64,000 nucleotides of DNA from JAAETI01 sp964195945 (GCA_964195945.1 CAXMRC010000004.1:1-64000); one strand, 5' to 3'. Counted from the first letter of the stretch, positions 49,296 to 58,369 are shown. Notes: generated from the sequence alone by a model not told the origin. A program made the numbers and translations.

Positions 49296-49401
49296 CTAGT
49301 CGCCTGTTCAACAATGCCAGTTTCAGCTCATCGGCATCACCGTGACCATCCACTTTGTCGCAGGGACGAGCCACCACGGCATTTGCTCAACAGTCTCCTA
49401 G
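49296..49401. repeat. 106-bp palindromic dispersed repeat, copy B
   Basis: Second copy of the element at 16810-16914. Both ends read CTAG (49296-49299 and 49398-49401), with CTAGTCGCCTGTTCAACAAT on the left against the reverse complement of the right end, CTAGGAGACTGTTGAGCAAA. It fills most of the gap between the TPR-like gene and the M20 peptidase gene and ends four bases before the ATG of the latter. The last 24 bases before its right end are nearly identical to copy A. Confidence 0.7.
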
Positions 49402-49405
49402 TCTC

Positions 49406-50746
49406 ATGTCTATGCATGACGACCTCAGAGAAGCAGTTGACAGGCTGATGCCCTCACTTCGTGAGGACCTCGACGCCCTGGTGAGAATCCCCTCCGTAAG
49501 CGCTCCCGGCTATGACCCAGCCCAGGTCAGAAGATCTGCTGAGTTCACCGCGGAATTGCTCCGCAGCGCCGGATTCGACCATGTTCGTACCCTAGAAATC
49601 GAAGGCGCCCATCCAGCGGTCTACGCCCAAATCCCGGCCCCACAAGGTGCGCCGACCGTTCTGCTTTATGCGCACCACGACGTTCAACCGCCAGGGCCGA
49701 CCGACGAGTGGGAGACCGAGGCCTTCGAGCCCTTCCTACGCGACGGTCGTGTCTTCGGTCGTGGCACCAGCGATGACAAGGCGGGCATCATCGTTCACGC
49801 TGGTGCCATCCTCGCCCTCGATGGCAAACCCCCAGTCGGCGTCAAGGTTCTCGTGGAGGGCGAAGAAGAAATCGGGTCGACCCACCTCGGTGAGTTCCTC
49901 GAGACGTACCAGGAACTGCTGGCGGCTGAGGTGATCGTCATTGCAGATGCAGGCAATTGGGCGGTCGGTACGCCCACATTGACAACTTCGCTGCGCGGTC
50001 TCGTGGATTGCATTGTCGAGGTGAGAACACTGAAGTATGCCGTTCACAGCGGCAGTTTCGGCGGAGCTATCCCAGACGCGATCACGACATTGGCCAGGCT
50101 GTTGGCGACGCTCCATGACGAGAACGGCGAGGTTGCCGTGGCTGGCCTTGTGTCGGGCGATGATCCTTCGCTGGACCTGACCGAGGCCGAGCTGCGCGCA
50201 CAGGCGGACCCGGTGCCGGGGATCGAGCTGTTGGGCTCAGGGTCGATCACGTCGCGCTTGTGGACGAAACCCGCGATATCGATTCTGGCAATCGACGCTC
50301 CCCCGCTGTCTGAAGCAATAAACCAATTGGTCCCGGTTGCACGCGCCAAGGTCAGCCTCCGTATCGCACCCGGCGACGACCCGGTAGCCGCGATGGACGC
50401 ACTGGCAGCCCACCTCGAGGGCAACATTGAGTGGGGCGCAGAGGTGATCGTGACCAGGGGCGCCGCAGGCGAAGCGTTCGCACTCGACACCAGCGGGGCC
50501 ATCTATGACGTTTTCCGGAGTGCTTTCGCTGCGGCATGGGGAGCGGAGACCCAGGAGATGGGAGAGGGCGGCTCTATCCCCTTCGTTGCGGATTTCGCCG
50601 AGCGTTTTCCGAACGCCACGATCTTGCTCACCGGTGTTGCCGACCCGACCAGTCGCGCCCACGGACCAAACGAGAGCCAGGATATCGGCGAGTTGCGCAA
50701 CGGCATCCTGGCGGAAGCTATCGCACTACGACTTCTTGGAACCTGA
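49406..50746 (+). CDS. M20-family dipeptidase
   Basis: A 446-residue di-zinc peptidase of the M20 family (dipeptidase, CNDP-like). Metal and catalytic residues: H90 and D92 in YAHHDVQP, D123/D124 in GRGTSDDKAG, general base E154 in EGEEEIGS, and later ADAGNW and the final HGPNES with a metal His. A dimerisation lid domain is inserted between, as usual. It is cytoplasmic and hydrolyses dipeptides or related amides. The ATG at 49406 lies four bases after the palindromic repeat, with no ribosome site. The frame runs back into the repeat, but that part is not family sequence. Confidence 0.9.
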   Translation: MSMHDDLREAVDRLMPSLREDLDALVRIPSVSAPGYDPAQVRRSAEFTAELLRSAGFDHVRTLEIEGAHPAVYAQIPAPQGAPTVLLYAHHDVQPPGPTDEWETEAFEPFLRDGRVFGRGTSDDKAGIIVHAGAILALDGKPPVGVKVLVEGEEEIGSTHLGEFLETYQELLAAEVIVIADAGNWAVGTPTLTTSLRGLVDCIVEVRTLKYAVHSGSFGGAIPDAITTLARLLATLHDENGEVAVAGLVSGDDPSLDLTEAELRAQADPVPGIELLGSGSITSRLWTKPAISILAIDAPPLSEAINQLVPVARAKVSLRIAPGDDPVAAMDALAAHLEGNIEWGAEVIVTRGAAGEAFALDTSGAIYDVFRSAFAAAWGAETQEMGEGGSIPFVADFAERFPNATILLTGVADPTSRAHGPNESQDIGELRNGILAEAIALRLLGT

Positions 50747-50757
50747 ACGTAGCTTCT

Positions 50758-51789
50758 ATGTATTCTCCCCTGGGGCGTAGGCTCCGCAACGTGGCCATAT
50801 CGAAACACATATTGGTTGTGGTTGCCGTTGCGCTGGTTGCCGCGGCTTGTGCCGTCAATGACCCGGCTCCCACAACGGCAGCGAATCTGACAACATTCGC
50901 GGCCGTCACAACATCAGCGCCACCGACTACTCAACTGACGACGCCTGCAACGTTGGCCCCGTCGCCGCCCGCGGGTCTATGTCGGTCATACAACGAACCC
51001 ATCGCGGTCGGCACCGTCGCCAACAACGAGGTAACCGAAACCTCGGGTATCGCTGTTTCCAACACTTACCCAGGCACCATCTGGATGCACAACGACTCCG
51101 GGGGCGGAGCCAATGTATATGCAACCACCATCGACGGCGTCGACATGGGAACCTTCGAGATCGATGCTCCCGCCTTCGATTGGGAGGATATGGCGATCGG
51201 CCCTGGGCCCGAACCGGGGATCGACTATCTCTATCTTGGCGATATCGGAGACAATCTCCACTTCCGTGGAGCCATTACCGTTTACCGGATCGCCGAACCC
51301 GTCCCCAACCCCGCCGGCGGTACCACGGCAAACGTGGCTCGGTTCGACCTCGCCTACCCCGACCCCGGCTTTGACTCCGAATCGTTGTTCGTCGATCCAA
51401 TAACGGGCGATCTGCTCGTCATCACCAAGCCGTCGTCGGGGGAACCCGCCCTCATCTTCCGAGCTCCCGCCGGCGCCCTCAGCGAGGAAACCACGACCGA
51501 TCTGATCCCGGTCGGGGCCTTTCCACTCGAGAGTGGTGTGTTCGTGACGGCCGCAGACATCGATCGAACCGGCAGCGTCATTGTGTTTCGTGGCTACAAC
51601 GAGGTCTGGTTATGGGAGCGACTCGATATCGATTTCACGGAGACGTTCGCCGCTGAACCGTGCAGAACCCCATCCACTGCCGAGGTACAGGGCGAGGCGA
51701 TCGCATTTGTGCCAGATGGCTACTCCTACTTCACGATCTCCGAAGGCACGAACCCGGACATAAACCTGGTCACCAGTATCTTCGACTAA
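50758..51789 (+). CDS. Secreted lipoprotein, beta-propeller-like
   Basis: A 343-residue lipoprotein: signal peptide with lipobox AAAC (C31), a Thr/Pro-rich linker to about residue 70, then a repetitive beta domain with motifs such as ETSGIAVSNTYPGTIWMHND, YLGDIGDNLHFR and PDPGFDSESLFVDPITGDLL. The spacing resembles a six-bladed propeller with one Asp-rich loop per blade. No enzyme motif is recognised. It begins 11 bases after the dipeptidase stop, so the two are probably co-transcribed. Confidence 0.65.
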   Translation: MYSPLGRRLRNVAISKHILVVVAVALVAAACAVNDPAPTTAANLTTFAAVTTSAPPTTQLTTPATLAPSPPAGLCRSYNEPIAVGTVANNEVTETSGIAVSNTYPGTIWMHNDSGGGANVYATTIDGVDMGTFEIDAPAFDWEDMAIGPGPEPGIDYLYLGDIGDNLHFRGAITVYRIAEPVPNPAGGTTANVARFDLAYPDPGFDSESLFVDPITGDLLVITKPSSGEPALIFRAPAGALSEETTTDLIPVGAFPLESGVFVTAADIDRTGSVIVFRGYNEVWLWERLDIDFTETFAAEPCRTPSTAEVQGEAIAFVPDGYSYFTISEGTNPDINLVTSIFD

Positions 51790-51808
51790 GACCGCGATCC
51801 CCCTGGAA

Positions 51809-52543
51809 CTACTTCGCCCGTGGTCGCCACACCGTAGGGTCGTCGTTGGGAGGAACGATCTGCTTGATGGGCTTGGCGGGGACCCCTCCGACCACTGTGA
51901 AATCGGGTACGTCCCTGGTCACGACCGAATTCGCGCCAACGATGCAGCGCTCCCCAATGCTCACACCCGCCATAACGACTGCGTTGTAACCGAGCACCGT
52001 GTTGGGCCCAACCGCAACCGGCTTGCCCTGCCTACCAGAGATCGCGATTGGCTGGGTGAAATCTTCGAATGGGTGGGTGTGAGTTTCGATGGTCACGCCG
52101 GCCGCCACCATCGTATAAGCCCCAATTCTGAGCGACGCTCGATCGTCGAGCATGACATAGCGGTTCAGCAGCGCACCCTCACCAAGCTCAATGTTGCCAC
52201 CAACGTTGAACAGCACATTGTGATGGATGATGACATTGTCGCCACAGCTCTTGAAGATGCGTTTGGCCAGGATGCGACGGAGCGGAACGGCAAACCCCTG
52301 CAGCATCGCGGCTGGGGTCTTGTCGAACATACGCCAGAACATTGTGTAGAACACGGTCGGCTCTGGTTCAGACTGTTTGGCTCCCCCCTTGAATGGATCG
52401 ACGGGAACATGGAAGTCGCCGGTCGTATGGAACTGATCGACCAGCTGCATCGTCGAGGAAAGGAACGCCGGAGCCTTGCCGATCAATTCGTCGGTCGCTA
52501 TCAGCTCTGCAAATTCGTCGAGTAGGTCTTGTTCGTGGCTCAC
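51809..52543 (-). CDS. Hexapeptide-repeat acyltransferase
   Basis: A 244-residue left-handed beta-helix acyltransferase of the maltose/galactoside O-acetyltransferase-like group. Residues 100-225 contain hexapeptide turns (NVIIHHNVLFNVGG, AVGPNTVLGYNAVV, SIGERCIVGANSVV), the catalytic His in ETHTHPFED, and the ending VVGGVPAKPIKQI typical of the family. The N-terminal 90 residues are helical and not usual for short acetyltransferases. It probably acetylates a sugar or antibiotic-like acceptor. It lies 13 bases after the glycosyltransferase gene on the same strand, suggesting work on one glycan or glycolipid. Confidence 0.85.
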   Translation of the reverse strand: MSHEQDLLDEFAELIATDELIGKAPAFLSSTMQLVDQFHTTGDFHVPVDPFKGGAKQSEPEPTVFYTMFWRMFDKTPAAMLQGFAVPLRRILAKRIFKSCGDNVIIHHNVLFNVGGNIELGEGALLNRYVMLDDRASLRIGAYTMVAAGVTIETHTHPFEDFTQPIAISGRQGKPVAVGPNTVLGYNAVVMAGVSIGERCIVGANSVVTRDVPDFTVVGGVPAKPIKQIVPPNDDPTVWRPRAK

Positions 52544-52556
52544 AACAGCTCCTTCC

Positions 52557-53297
52557 TCATCGACTGTCCGCGGTCTGGTCAGCAGCGGACCGCGACTCTC
52601 GGGTCTTGCTGATGATGGTTGTTGCGTACTGACGAATTACCCGGGCGCGCCCAATCATCGGCCCTCCGTCCGCCGACATCTTCGACGTACCCGGTCCGTA
52701 TATCCTCCCGATCGCCACCTCGACAACAGTCAAACCGCATCGATGCGCATCGAACAGAACCTCGAGTTCGCCCTCATACCTAGCTCCACATAACTCGACC
52801 CGATCAAGAGCATCACGAGTGAACGCCCGGAATCCACAGTACGGGTCGGTAAAGCGAGTGCCGAGGATACGACTCAAGATCGCAATGGTGCCCGACCGGA
52901 CGATGTACCGATTGAGCGGCGTGCTACCCCGGCGCGTATCCGCGGCGTAGCGAGAGCCGACCACAATATCGGCCTCGCCACGTTGCAATGGAGTGACTAG
53001 TCGCGGCAGATCTTCCGGGCTGTGCTGACCATCGGCGTCCATGAAGACGGCGAAGTCGAATGCCAGATCTTCGAGTACTTCAAGGGCGGCGCGTATCGCG
53101 GTTCCCTTGCCGCGGTTGGGGTGGAGATCCAGCACCGGAACACCAAATCGTCTGGCAACCTCAACCGTGGCATCGGTGGAGCCGTCCGATACGACCAGGG
53201 GGACGATATCGTGGTCGGCGACAACGGTGGGCAGGCGCGGCAGCAGAGTCTCCAGCGCCATCGCTTCATCAAATGCTGGTATTACCAGTCTGATCAT
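52557..53297 (-). CDS. Family 2 glycosyltransferase
   Basis: A 246-residue GT-A-fold glycosyltransferase of the dolichyl-phosphate mannose synthase-like group: MIRLVIPAFDEAMALETLL at the start, VSDGSTDATVEVA for nucleotide binding, the DxD motif FMDADGQHSPEDL near residue 90, and FTDPYCGFRAFTRDA. No membrane segment follows, so it is probably cytoplasmic or peripheral and transfers a sugar to a lipid or glycan. GGAGGGAG lies about seven bases before the ATG at 53297. It is paired with the downstream acyltransferase. Confidence 0.88.
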   Translation of the reverse strand: MIRLVIPAFDEAMALETLLPRLPTVVADHDIVPLVVSDGSTDATVEVARRFGVPVLDLHPNRGKGTAIRAALEVLEDLAFDFAVFMDADGQHSPEDLPRLVTPLQRGEADIVVGSRYAADTRRGSTPLNRYIVRSGTIAILSRILGTRFTDPYCGFRAFTRDALDRVELCGARYEGELEVLFDAHRCGLTVVEVAIGRIYGPGTSKMSADGGPMIGRARVIRQYATTIISKTRESRSAADQTADSR

Positions 53298-53416
53298 CGG
53301 CTCTCCCTCCGATCCCAACCTTGCGGGCTAAAGCGGCAACGGCAAAGCCACCGAGAGAATAGGCAGACACCGATGTGATTCTCAGGGAAACGGGCGGCTG
53401 GAGGTGCGCCAATCCC

Positions 53417-54007
53417 CTAGCGGGGTAATTTGGTGCGCTTGAACTCGTTGAGGTTCGTCCACTCGATAAGTTCCACGATGCGCTCGATTTCGTCGGGTCG
53501 ATGACGTTCCATGCTTCGCACAAACACGGCCTCGTCTCCGACGATGAACGTTGGAACACCGAACACGCCCCATTCGCTCACGGCTTCGTGATGCTCATCG
53601 GCCAGACTCTGCAAAGCGCTCCCCGAGGCGACCTCGGCGATGACAGCCTCCGCGTCGAGACCGACCCCGCCCGCCACAGCCCGCAGCTCGGACTCATCCC
53701 CGATATCGACACCCCGCCCGTGCCGGGCATCAAACAGTGCGGTGTGAAACTGGAGGAATTGGTCCGGCCAATTGTCGCGAACTGCTATTCCCCAAAGGAG
53801 GGCAAGCACGCCCCGGGTTCCTTGCGCGTCGAGGGGACAATCCCACACGTTCTGCTCGGAATCTTCAACCTTGGTTTGCGAAAGCGAGAAGGGACGGAAA
53901 GTGACATCCCAATCGGCGCCGGCATGGAGACCCTCGACGACAGCCTCATTGGCGTTCCGCGCAAACGGACACAGATAGTCAAAGGTGATGGCGAAGGGTG
54001 CGGTCAT
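53417..54007 (-). CDS. DsbA-fold oxidoreductase-like protein
   Basis: A 196-residue protein of the DsbA/FrnE-like thioredoxin superfamily: ITFDYLCPFARNANEAV with C13 in the CPxx site, but the second Cys of CXXC is replaced by Ala, and GVPTFIVGDEAVF with the cis-Pro near residue 160. Members with a single Cys or none often act as isomerases or glutathione-dependent enzymes rather than dithiol oxidases. No signal peptide is seen. ATG at 54007 has AAGGAA five bases upstream. The substrate is unknown. Confidence 0.8.
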   Translation of the reverse strand: MTAPFAITFDYLCPFARNANEAVVEGLHAGADWDVTFRPFSLSQTKVEDSEQNVWDCPLDAQGTRGVLALLWGIAVRDNWPDQFLQFHTALFDARHGRGVDIGDESELRAVAGGVGLDAEAVIAEVASGSALQSLADEHHEAVSEWGVFGVPTFIVGDEAVFVRSMERHRPDEIERIVELIEWTNLNEFKRTKLPR

Positions 54008-54100
54008 TGGGTTCCTTGTCGGTATGGCGACGGACCCTATCAGGTCACTATTTGAATAGGTGACGTCATCGACACTCCGCGTGGTCGGTACTCTCGTGCC

Positions 54101-55546
54101 ATGGCAAGGAGAGAGATCCACGGCGCGGTACGTCCGCTGACGGTTGAGCCATCGACGCCGCAAACAATGCGACGGTTGCCTATTGCAGTCGCCATAGCCT
54201 TTGTTGTCATAGGGGCCAGCGGCGGGTATCTACTCGGTTCGCCGACCGACACCGCGAACGCAGCTGCGCCGACCGACACCGCCGCACCCGAAGCAACACC
54301 GACGGCACCGCCAACGCTTGCGCACTACAACTGGCTGAAGCAGCGGCCAGCTGAGGCCGGACAAACTGCGTGGGCCGTTTCGACCGTTGTGGGGATTGAG
54401 GAGTATCTCTATCTATTGGTGTCCGACGATGCCGAGGCCCGGTCGGGCCGCGTTCTGTGGAGATCGTCCGATGGTGAGGTCTGGGACCTGATCCAGTTGA
54501 ATTTCGGCTCGGAGGTCATCGTCACCGATCTCGACGTATACGAAGGCGCACTCATGCTCTCCGGGTGGAATGGCAACGCTGCCACCGTCTGGCGATCCCA
54601 GTCGCTTCTGAATGGAGCGGATCCGGTGTGGACCTCAGTTGCCCTTCCCGCCGGCTCCCCCTGGATTGGGGACCTTGTCAGAGAGTCTTCAGTCGTAAAC
54701 GCGGAAGTCAACGGCAGCAGCGAAGTCGTGGTTGTAGCGGACATGCAACTCGACATCACCCGGTCCCTGCTCGGGCTTTCTGGAGACAGCTCGGTCACCA
54801 GTCTGTTGGAGTATCAAGAGCTTCCCGACATCGCTGTTGCCGATTCACGGGTGTGGATGAAGATCGTTTCCCCCAATGGCGCTAAAACCATTCACACGGA
54901 AGATATCCCGCCCACGATCAAGATGACAAGGGTGGCCGGCCATTACGGCACCGATGTTGCGGGATTGCAGGCGGGGGCGCTATGGGCTTCGAGCGACGGA
55001 GCGCATTTCGAAGCTGTCGACTTGGCCGACCTTCCTGTGCTGCCTTCGCCACAGGCATTCGAGGATATCTTCGTGAGCACCGTTGCCGATACCTCGGGAA
55101 TGCATCAACTATGGCGTACGGCGAACGGTGCTTCGTGGACGCCGAGTACTTGGGTTCCCCCAACAGGATGCGGCGATTGGGAAGGCCTTGCCATTGGTCA
55201 TCCGGGCCTACTAGTGACAAGCGACGACTTCGGCACAATATGCCGGACGGGGAACGGAACCGATTGGGACGTCCGCCTGTCGGCCTCGACCAAGGTCTCT
55301 TCGGCATCCGCAGTCTGGATCGAGGGCGGTACGGACGGATATCTTGCGGTGGCAAGGAACTCGCTGGAACAAGCAGTCCTCACCTCTACCGACGGATTCC
55401 ACTGGAACCGCGTGGAATCATCACCGGACATCCTGGGCATCCGTACCTTCTTGATCGGGGAGAGACTGGTGACCATCGCCCGCCCTGTCGGAAGCGCACG
55501 GCCGCGGCCACTGGTTGTATGGGTTGGAGAGGCCACTGACCAATGA
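54101..55546 (+). CDS. Membrane-anchored surface protein with WxSSDG-type repeats, first paralogue
   Basis: A 481-residue protein with one membrane segment (about 24-46), a Thr/Ala/Pro-rich linker and a large external beta domain. Recurring blade-like motifs are LWRSSDGEVWDLIQL, LWASSDGAHFEAVDL, LWRTANGASWTPS and LTSTDGFHWNRVES, the pattern of BNR/sialidase-like propellers. A Cys pair near ICRTGNGTDW could form a disulfide. TACTCT lies six bases before the ATG (leaderless style). The stop overlaps the start of the next gene by four bases. Function unknown; binding of a surface ligand is a guess from the fold. Confidence 0.65.
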   Translation: MARREIHGAVRPLTVEPSTPQTMRRLPIAVAIAFVVIGASGGYLLGSPTDTANAAAPTDTAAPEATPTAPPTLAHYNWLKQRPAEAGQTAWAVSTVVGIEEYLYLLVSDDAEARSGRVLWRSSDGEVWDLIQLNFGSEVIVTDLDVYEGALMLSGWNGNAATVWRSQSLLNGADPVWTSVALPAGSPWIGDLVRESSVVNAEVNGSSEVVVVADMQLDITRSLLGLSGDSSVTSLLEYQELPDIAVADSRVWMKIVSPNGAKTIHTEDIPPTIKMTRVAGHYGTDVAGLQAGALWASSDGAHFEAVDLADLPVLPSPQAFEDIFVSTVADTSGMHQLWRTANGASWTPSTWVPPTGCGDWEGLAIGHPGLLVTSDDFGTICRTGNGTDWDVRLSASTKVSSASAVWIEGGTDGYLAVARNSLEQAVLTSTDGFHWNRVESSPDILGIRTFLIGERLVTIARPVGSARPRPLVVWVGEATDQ

Positions 55547-57084
55547 CCACCGACCCGAACCCCGCCGACGCCTACTCCCGACCACCGGCCGGTAGGGCCG
55601 CGAGGCGAGTGGGTCCGGTCAATCGACACACCGGAGAGCCACCGCGACCTCCGCAACTCGCCATCGCCGCCGTTCTGCTCGCCATCGGCGGCATGCTGGG
55701 TTGGGGAGCTGCGTCTCTAGGCGAACCCGCTACATCAAACTCAACCTCTGCTGTGAACCAATCTGACTCCTCGCAAGATGACGGTTTCACCGCAACGCCT
55801 GCGTCAATATCGACAGTGACTTGGACAGAAGCAGCAACGGTTCCGCCGGTCCCGGTTGGCATGGAGTACGCCGGGTTCTCCGCCGCCGTCGAAATCGGCG
55901 ACACGATCTACCTCGTCGTCAACTATTTCAACCAGCCGACTGCGCACACCAGCAGTGAACTGTGGAGCTCTAGCGACGGTCTCACCTGGAAAGCCGACAA
56001 GCTCGAGCTAGGAGACGACACCGCCACCGTCGAGCTCGCCGCCTTTGGCAACTCTCTGCTGCTCACTGCGACTACTGAAGCTGGCATAGGACTCTGGAGA
56101 TCGGTATCCAATCGCGCCCTTGACGGCACCTCATGGACCCGTATCCCCATGACGATCCCCTCCGAGCTGTCCACTGGGTCCTGGGCCACTGTAGTCAATC
56201 AGGACAACGAAATTGTCACGATGATGATCGGCAACTTCGAGATCTCCGAATCAGTTCTCCAACCCTATCTACCCGTTGGGACGGAGTTGGATGACCCGCG
56301 ATTCGAGTACCAGGGTACCGAATTCCTCTACGGACTCGAGGGCAACGACACGATTCAAATCCTCGCCGAGCCGCCGGAGGTCTTCGTCGGAAACGGCAAC
56401 GCTTGGATACGTCTGCTGACGCTGGATGGTGAGGAGGTATTGCAGACAATTCCGCTACCGGAAGGTGGCTACCCGCTCGACGCTACTCCGAGCCTGGCCA
56501 GCATTCCCGTCGCGTTGATGTGGAGGTCAGAGGACGGAACCAGCTTTCTCCCGGTCACCGGACGGAACGCCTTACCCCAGGGCCGCTTCTTACCCCAACC
56601 GTGGGGCAATGGGTTTGTTGCCGCGGTCTACCAGCGTCCCGACTCGTCTGCGACCAACGAGAACGTGACGATGTGGACTTCACACTCAGGCAGGGCATGG
56701 CAGCCGGAGTGGCTCCAGCCGCCACGGCAATGTTCACCGTTCTTCTTTGCCGCGAGCGGTGAACGAATCCACCTCACCGGCGACGACGGGGCGCAATGCG
56801 TGCGAGACCTCGACGGGGAATGGATCATCCTCGATCAACCGAGCACCGTGGCCTCTGTAGTGGGCGGCGGTGCTGGATTCATCGGCTATCCCGACTCTTT
56901 CGAATACGACAAGGCCTTGTTTTCGCCTGATGGTGTCTTCTGGGGCGACGTCACGATCCCAGCGAGCCAACCGTATCCGACGCTGCTGATCCTCCAAGAC
57001 AGGCTCCTGGCGCTTTCGGTGAATCAACCCGGCCCTGGTATCGCGACACGGATCGATGTGTGGATTGGCGATATTGGGCCATAA
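55543..57084 (+). CDS. Membrane-anchored surface protein with WxSSDG-type repeats, second paralogue
   Basis: A 513-residue protein built like the preceding one: a Pro-rich cytoplasmic start, one membrane segment (about 38-58), a Ser/Thr linker and an external beta domain with LWSSSDGLTWKADKLELG, LMWRSEDGTSFLPV, MWTSHSGRAWQPEWL and YDKALFSPDGVFWGDV. Two Cys residues (RQCSPF and AQCVRD) match the positions of the pair in the first paralogue. The genes overlap as ATGA and must be co-expressed; they arose by tandem duplication followed by strong divergence. No enzyme residues are recognised. Confidence 0.65.
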   Translation: MTTDPNPADAYSRPPAGRAARRVGPVNRHTGEPPRPPQLAIAAVLLAIGGMLGWGAASLGEPATSNSTSAVNQSDSSQDDGFTATPASISTVTWTEAATVPPVPVGMEYAGFSAAVEIGDTIYLVVNYFNQPTAHTSSELWSSSDGLTWKADKLELGDDTATVELAAFGNSLLLTATTEAGIGLWRSVSNRALDGTSWTRIPMTIPSELSTGSWATVVNQDNEIVTMMIGNFEISESVLQPYLPVGTELDDPRFEYQGTEFLYGLEGNDTIQILAEPPEVFVGNGNAWIRLLTLDGEEVLQTIPLPEGGYPLDATPSLASIPVALMWRSEDGTSFLPVTGRNALPQGRFLPQPWGNGFVAAVYQRPDSSATNENVTMWTSHSGRAWQPEWLQPPRQCSPFFFAASGERIHLTGDDGAQCVRDLDGEWIILDQPSTVASVVGGGAGFIGYPDSFEYDKALFSPDGVFWGDVTIPASQPYPTLLILQDRLLALSVNQPGPGIATRIDVWIGDIGP

Positions 57085-57118
57085 CGTCTGGCGACCAACG
57101 TTTGGCCGAGAAAAGGAG

Positions 57119-57151
57119 GCGAGGGTCACCGCGCCCTCCGGTGACCCTCGC
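57119..57151 (+). terminator. Terminator hairpin after the surface-protein operon
   Basis: GCGAGGGTCACCG and CGGTGACCCTCGC form a perfect 13-pair stem around the loop CGCCCTC, 35 bases past the stop. There is no U-run. The rest of the 207-base gap to the next gene shows nothing recognisable. Confidence 0.75.
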
Positions 57152-57291
57152 TCATGCTCCCCTCCCGTGAACATCGCTCGGCCACCTGACGAGCTGCAAG
57201 GAACCTAGCAACATCCGATTGTTCCATGTCGGGGAGAACACAGCCTCTTTGGGCAGAGCCGGAACCCTTCGAGTGGGCTACCCTCGCTGTC

Positions 57292-58311
57292 ATGGAAGAA
57301 GAACGTATTGGCCTTTTCATCGACTACGAGAATCTAGCCATAGGTGCCCGCGACGATCTAGGCATAGAATTCGACTTCAAGCCCATCGCTGATGCCCTCG
57401 CGGAACGGGGCAGGGTTGTGGTGCGCCGTGCCTATGCCGATTGGTCCTCCTTCCAGAAGGATCGGCAGATGCTCGCCGACAATCAGGTAGAACTGATTGA
57501 GATTCCGCAACGTCGCGGACGGGTTCGCAAGAACGCTGCTGACATCAAGATGGCAGTGGACGCCGTCGAACTGGCGTTTGAGCGGGACTATGTGACCGCG
57601 TTTGTCATCTGCACAGGGGACTCGGATTTCACGCCTCTTGTCCAGAAGCTCCGTGAGCTCAACAAACGTGTGCTTGGCGTCGGGCTAAAGGCTTCGACCT
57701 CGGCGATGTTGCCGCCGGCATGTGACGAGTTTCTGTTTTACGAGAACCTCGGGGGAGTCGAGCTTCCACAGCAAAAGAAGAAACCCGCAACGAAGAAGCC
57801 AAAGAAACCGGACACCGTCGAAGCCCAGAAGCCGCAGGCGTCGGAGGACGTTGCCGCTCTGGTGACGACCACTCTCGCCGGTCTGCAACGCTCCTCGGAT
57901 GGCACCGTCCGCTCGTCTTCACTGAAGAGGGCGCTGCTGCGTAAAGACCCGACCTTCAGTGAGGCTGATCACGGTTTCCGTGCGTTTGGCGAGCTACTAC
58001 GTCATCTCGCCACCAATTCGATAATCGAACTCAGCGATGATGGCTCCCGGGGTGACCCTGCGGTCGACTTCCCTAAGACCGATGGTGTGAGCAAAGACTT
58101 TGATCTCCTCGTTGACGTAGTCGGCAAGGGCGGTCCGCAGCCACTCTCGGGTATGAAGGACCAGCTCCGCAAGCGTGAGGCTGACTTCAATGAGCGACGT
58201 TTGGGCTACTCGGGCTTCCTGCGGTTTGTGCAGGCGGCAAGTGCCCGCGGCGTCGTCACCCTGAAGTGGAACGACGAATCCGGCGACTACATCGTGTCAA
58301 TACCGGAGTAG
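57292..58311 (+). CDS. NYN-domain ribonuclease-like protein with OST-HTH domains
   Basis: A 339-residue protein. Residues 1-150 are a NYN (LabA/DUF88, PIN-like) domain with the acidic metal-site residues D11 (FIDYENLAIG), D84 and D90 (ADIKMAVDAVE) and D110/D112 (CTGDSDFTPLV). After a Lys-rich linker (KKKPATKKPKKP) come two winged-helix segments of the OST-HTH/LOTUS kind (about 185-245, and about 265-330). NYN domains cut RNA and OST-HTH domains bind RNA, so an RNA-processing role is likely. ATG at 57292 has TACCCT seven bases upstream and no ribosome site; the frame opens earlier. Confidence 0.85.
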   Translation: MEEERIGLFIDYENLAIGARDDLGIEFDFKPIADALAERGRVVVRRAYADWSSFQKDRQMLADNQVELIEIPQRRGRVRKNAADIKMAVDAVELAFERDYVTAFVICTGDSDFTPLVQKLRELNKRVLGVGLKASTSAMLPPACDEFLFYENLGGVELPQQKKKPATKKPKKPDTVEAQKPQASEDVAALVTTTLAGLQRSSDGTVRSSSLKRALLRKDPTFSEADHGFRAFGELLRHLATNSIIELSDDGSRGDPAVDFPKTDGVSKDFDLLVDVVGKGGPQPLSGMKDQLRKREADFNERRLGYSGFLRFVQAASARGVVTLKWNDESGDYIVSIPE

Positions 58312-58369
58312 GTAGTACGTACCCGTCTCGTGAGATGTCGATGCTCAGAGTCGGTTTTCGCGACCCCAG

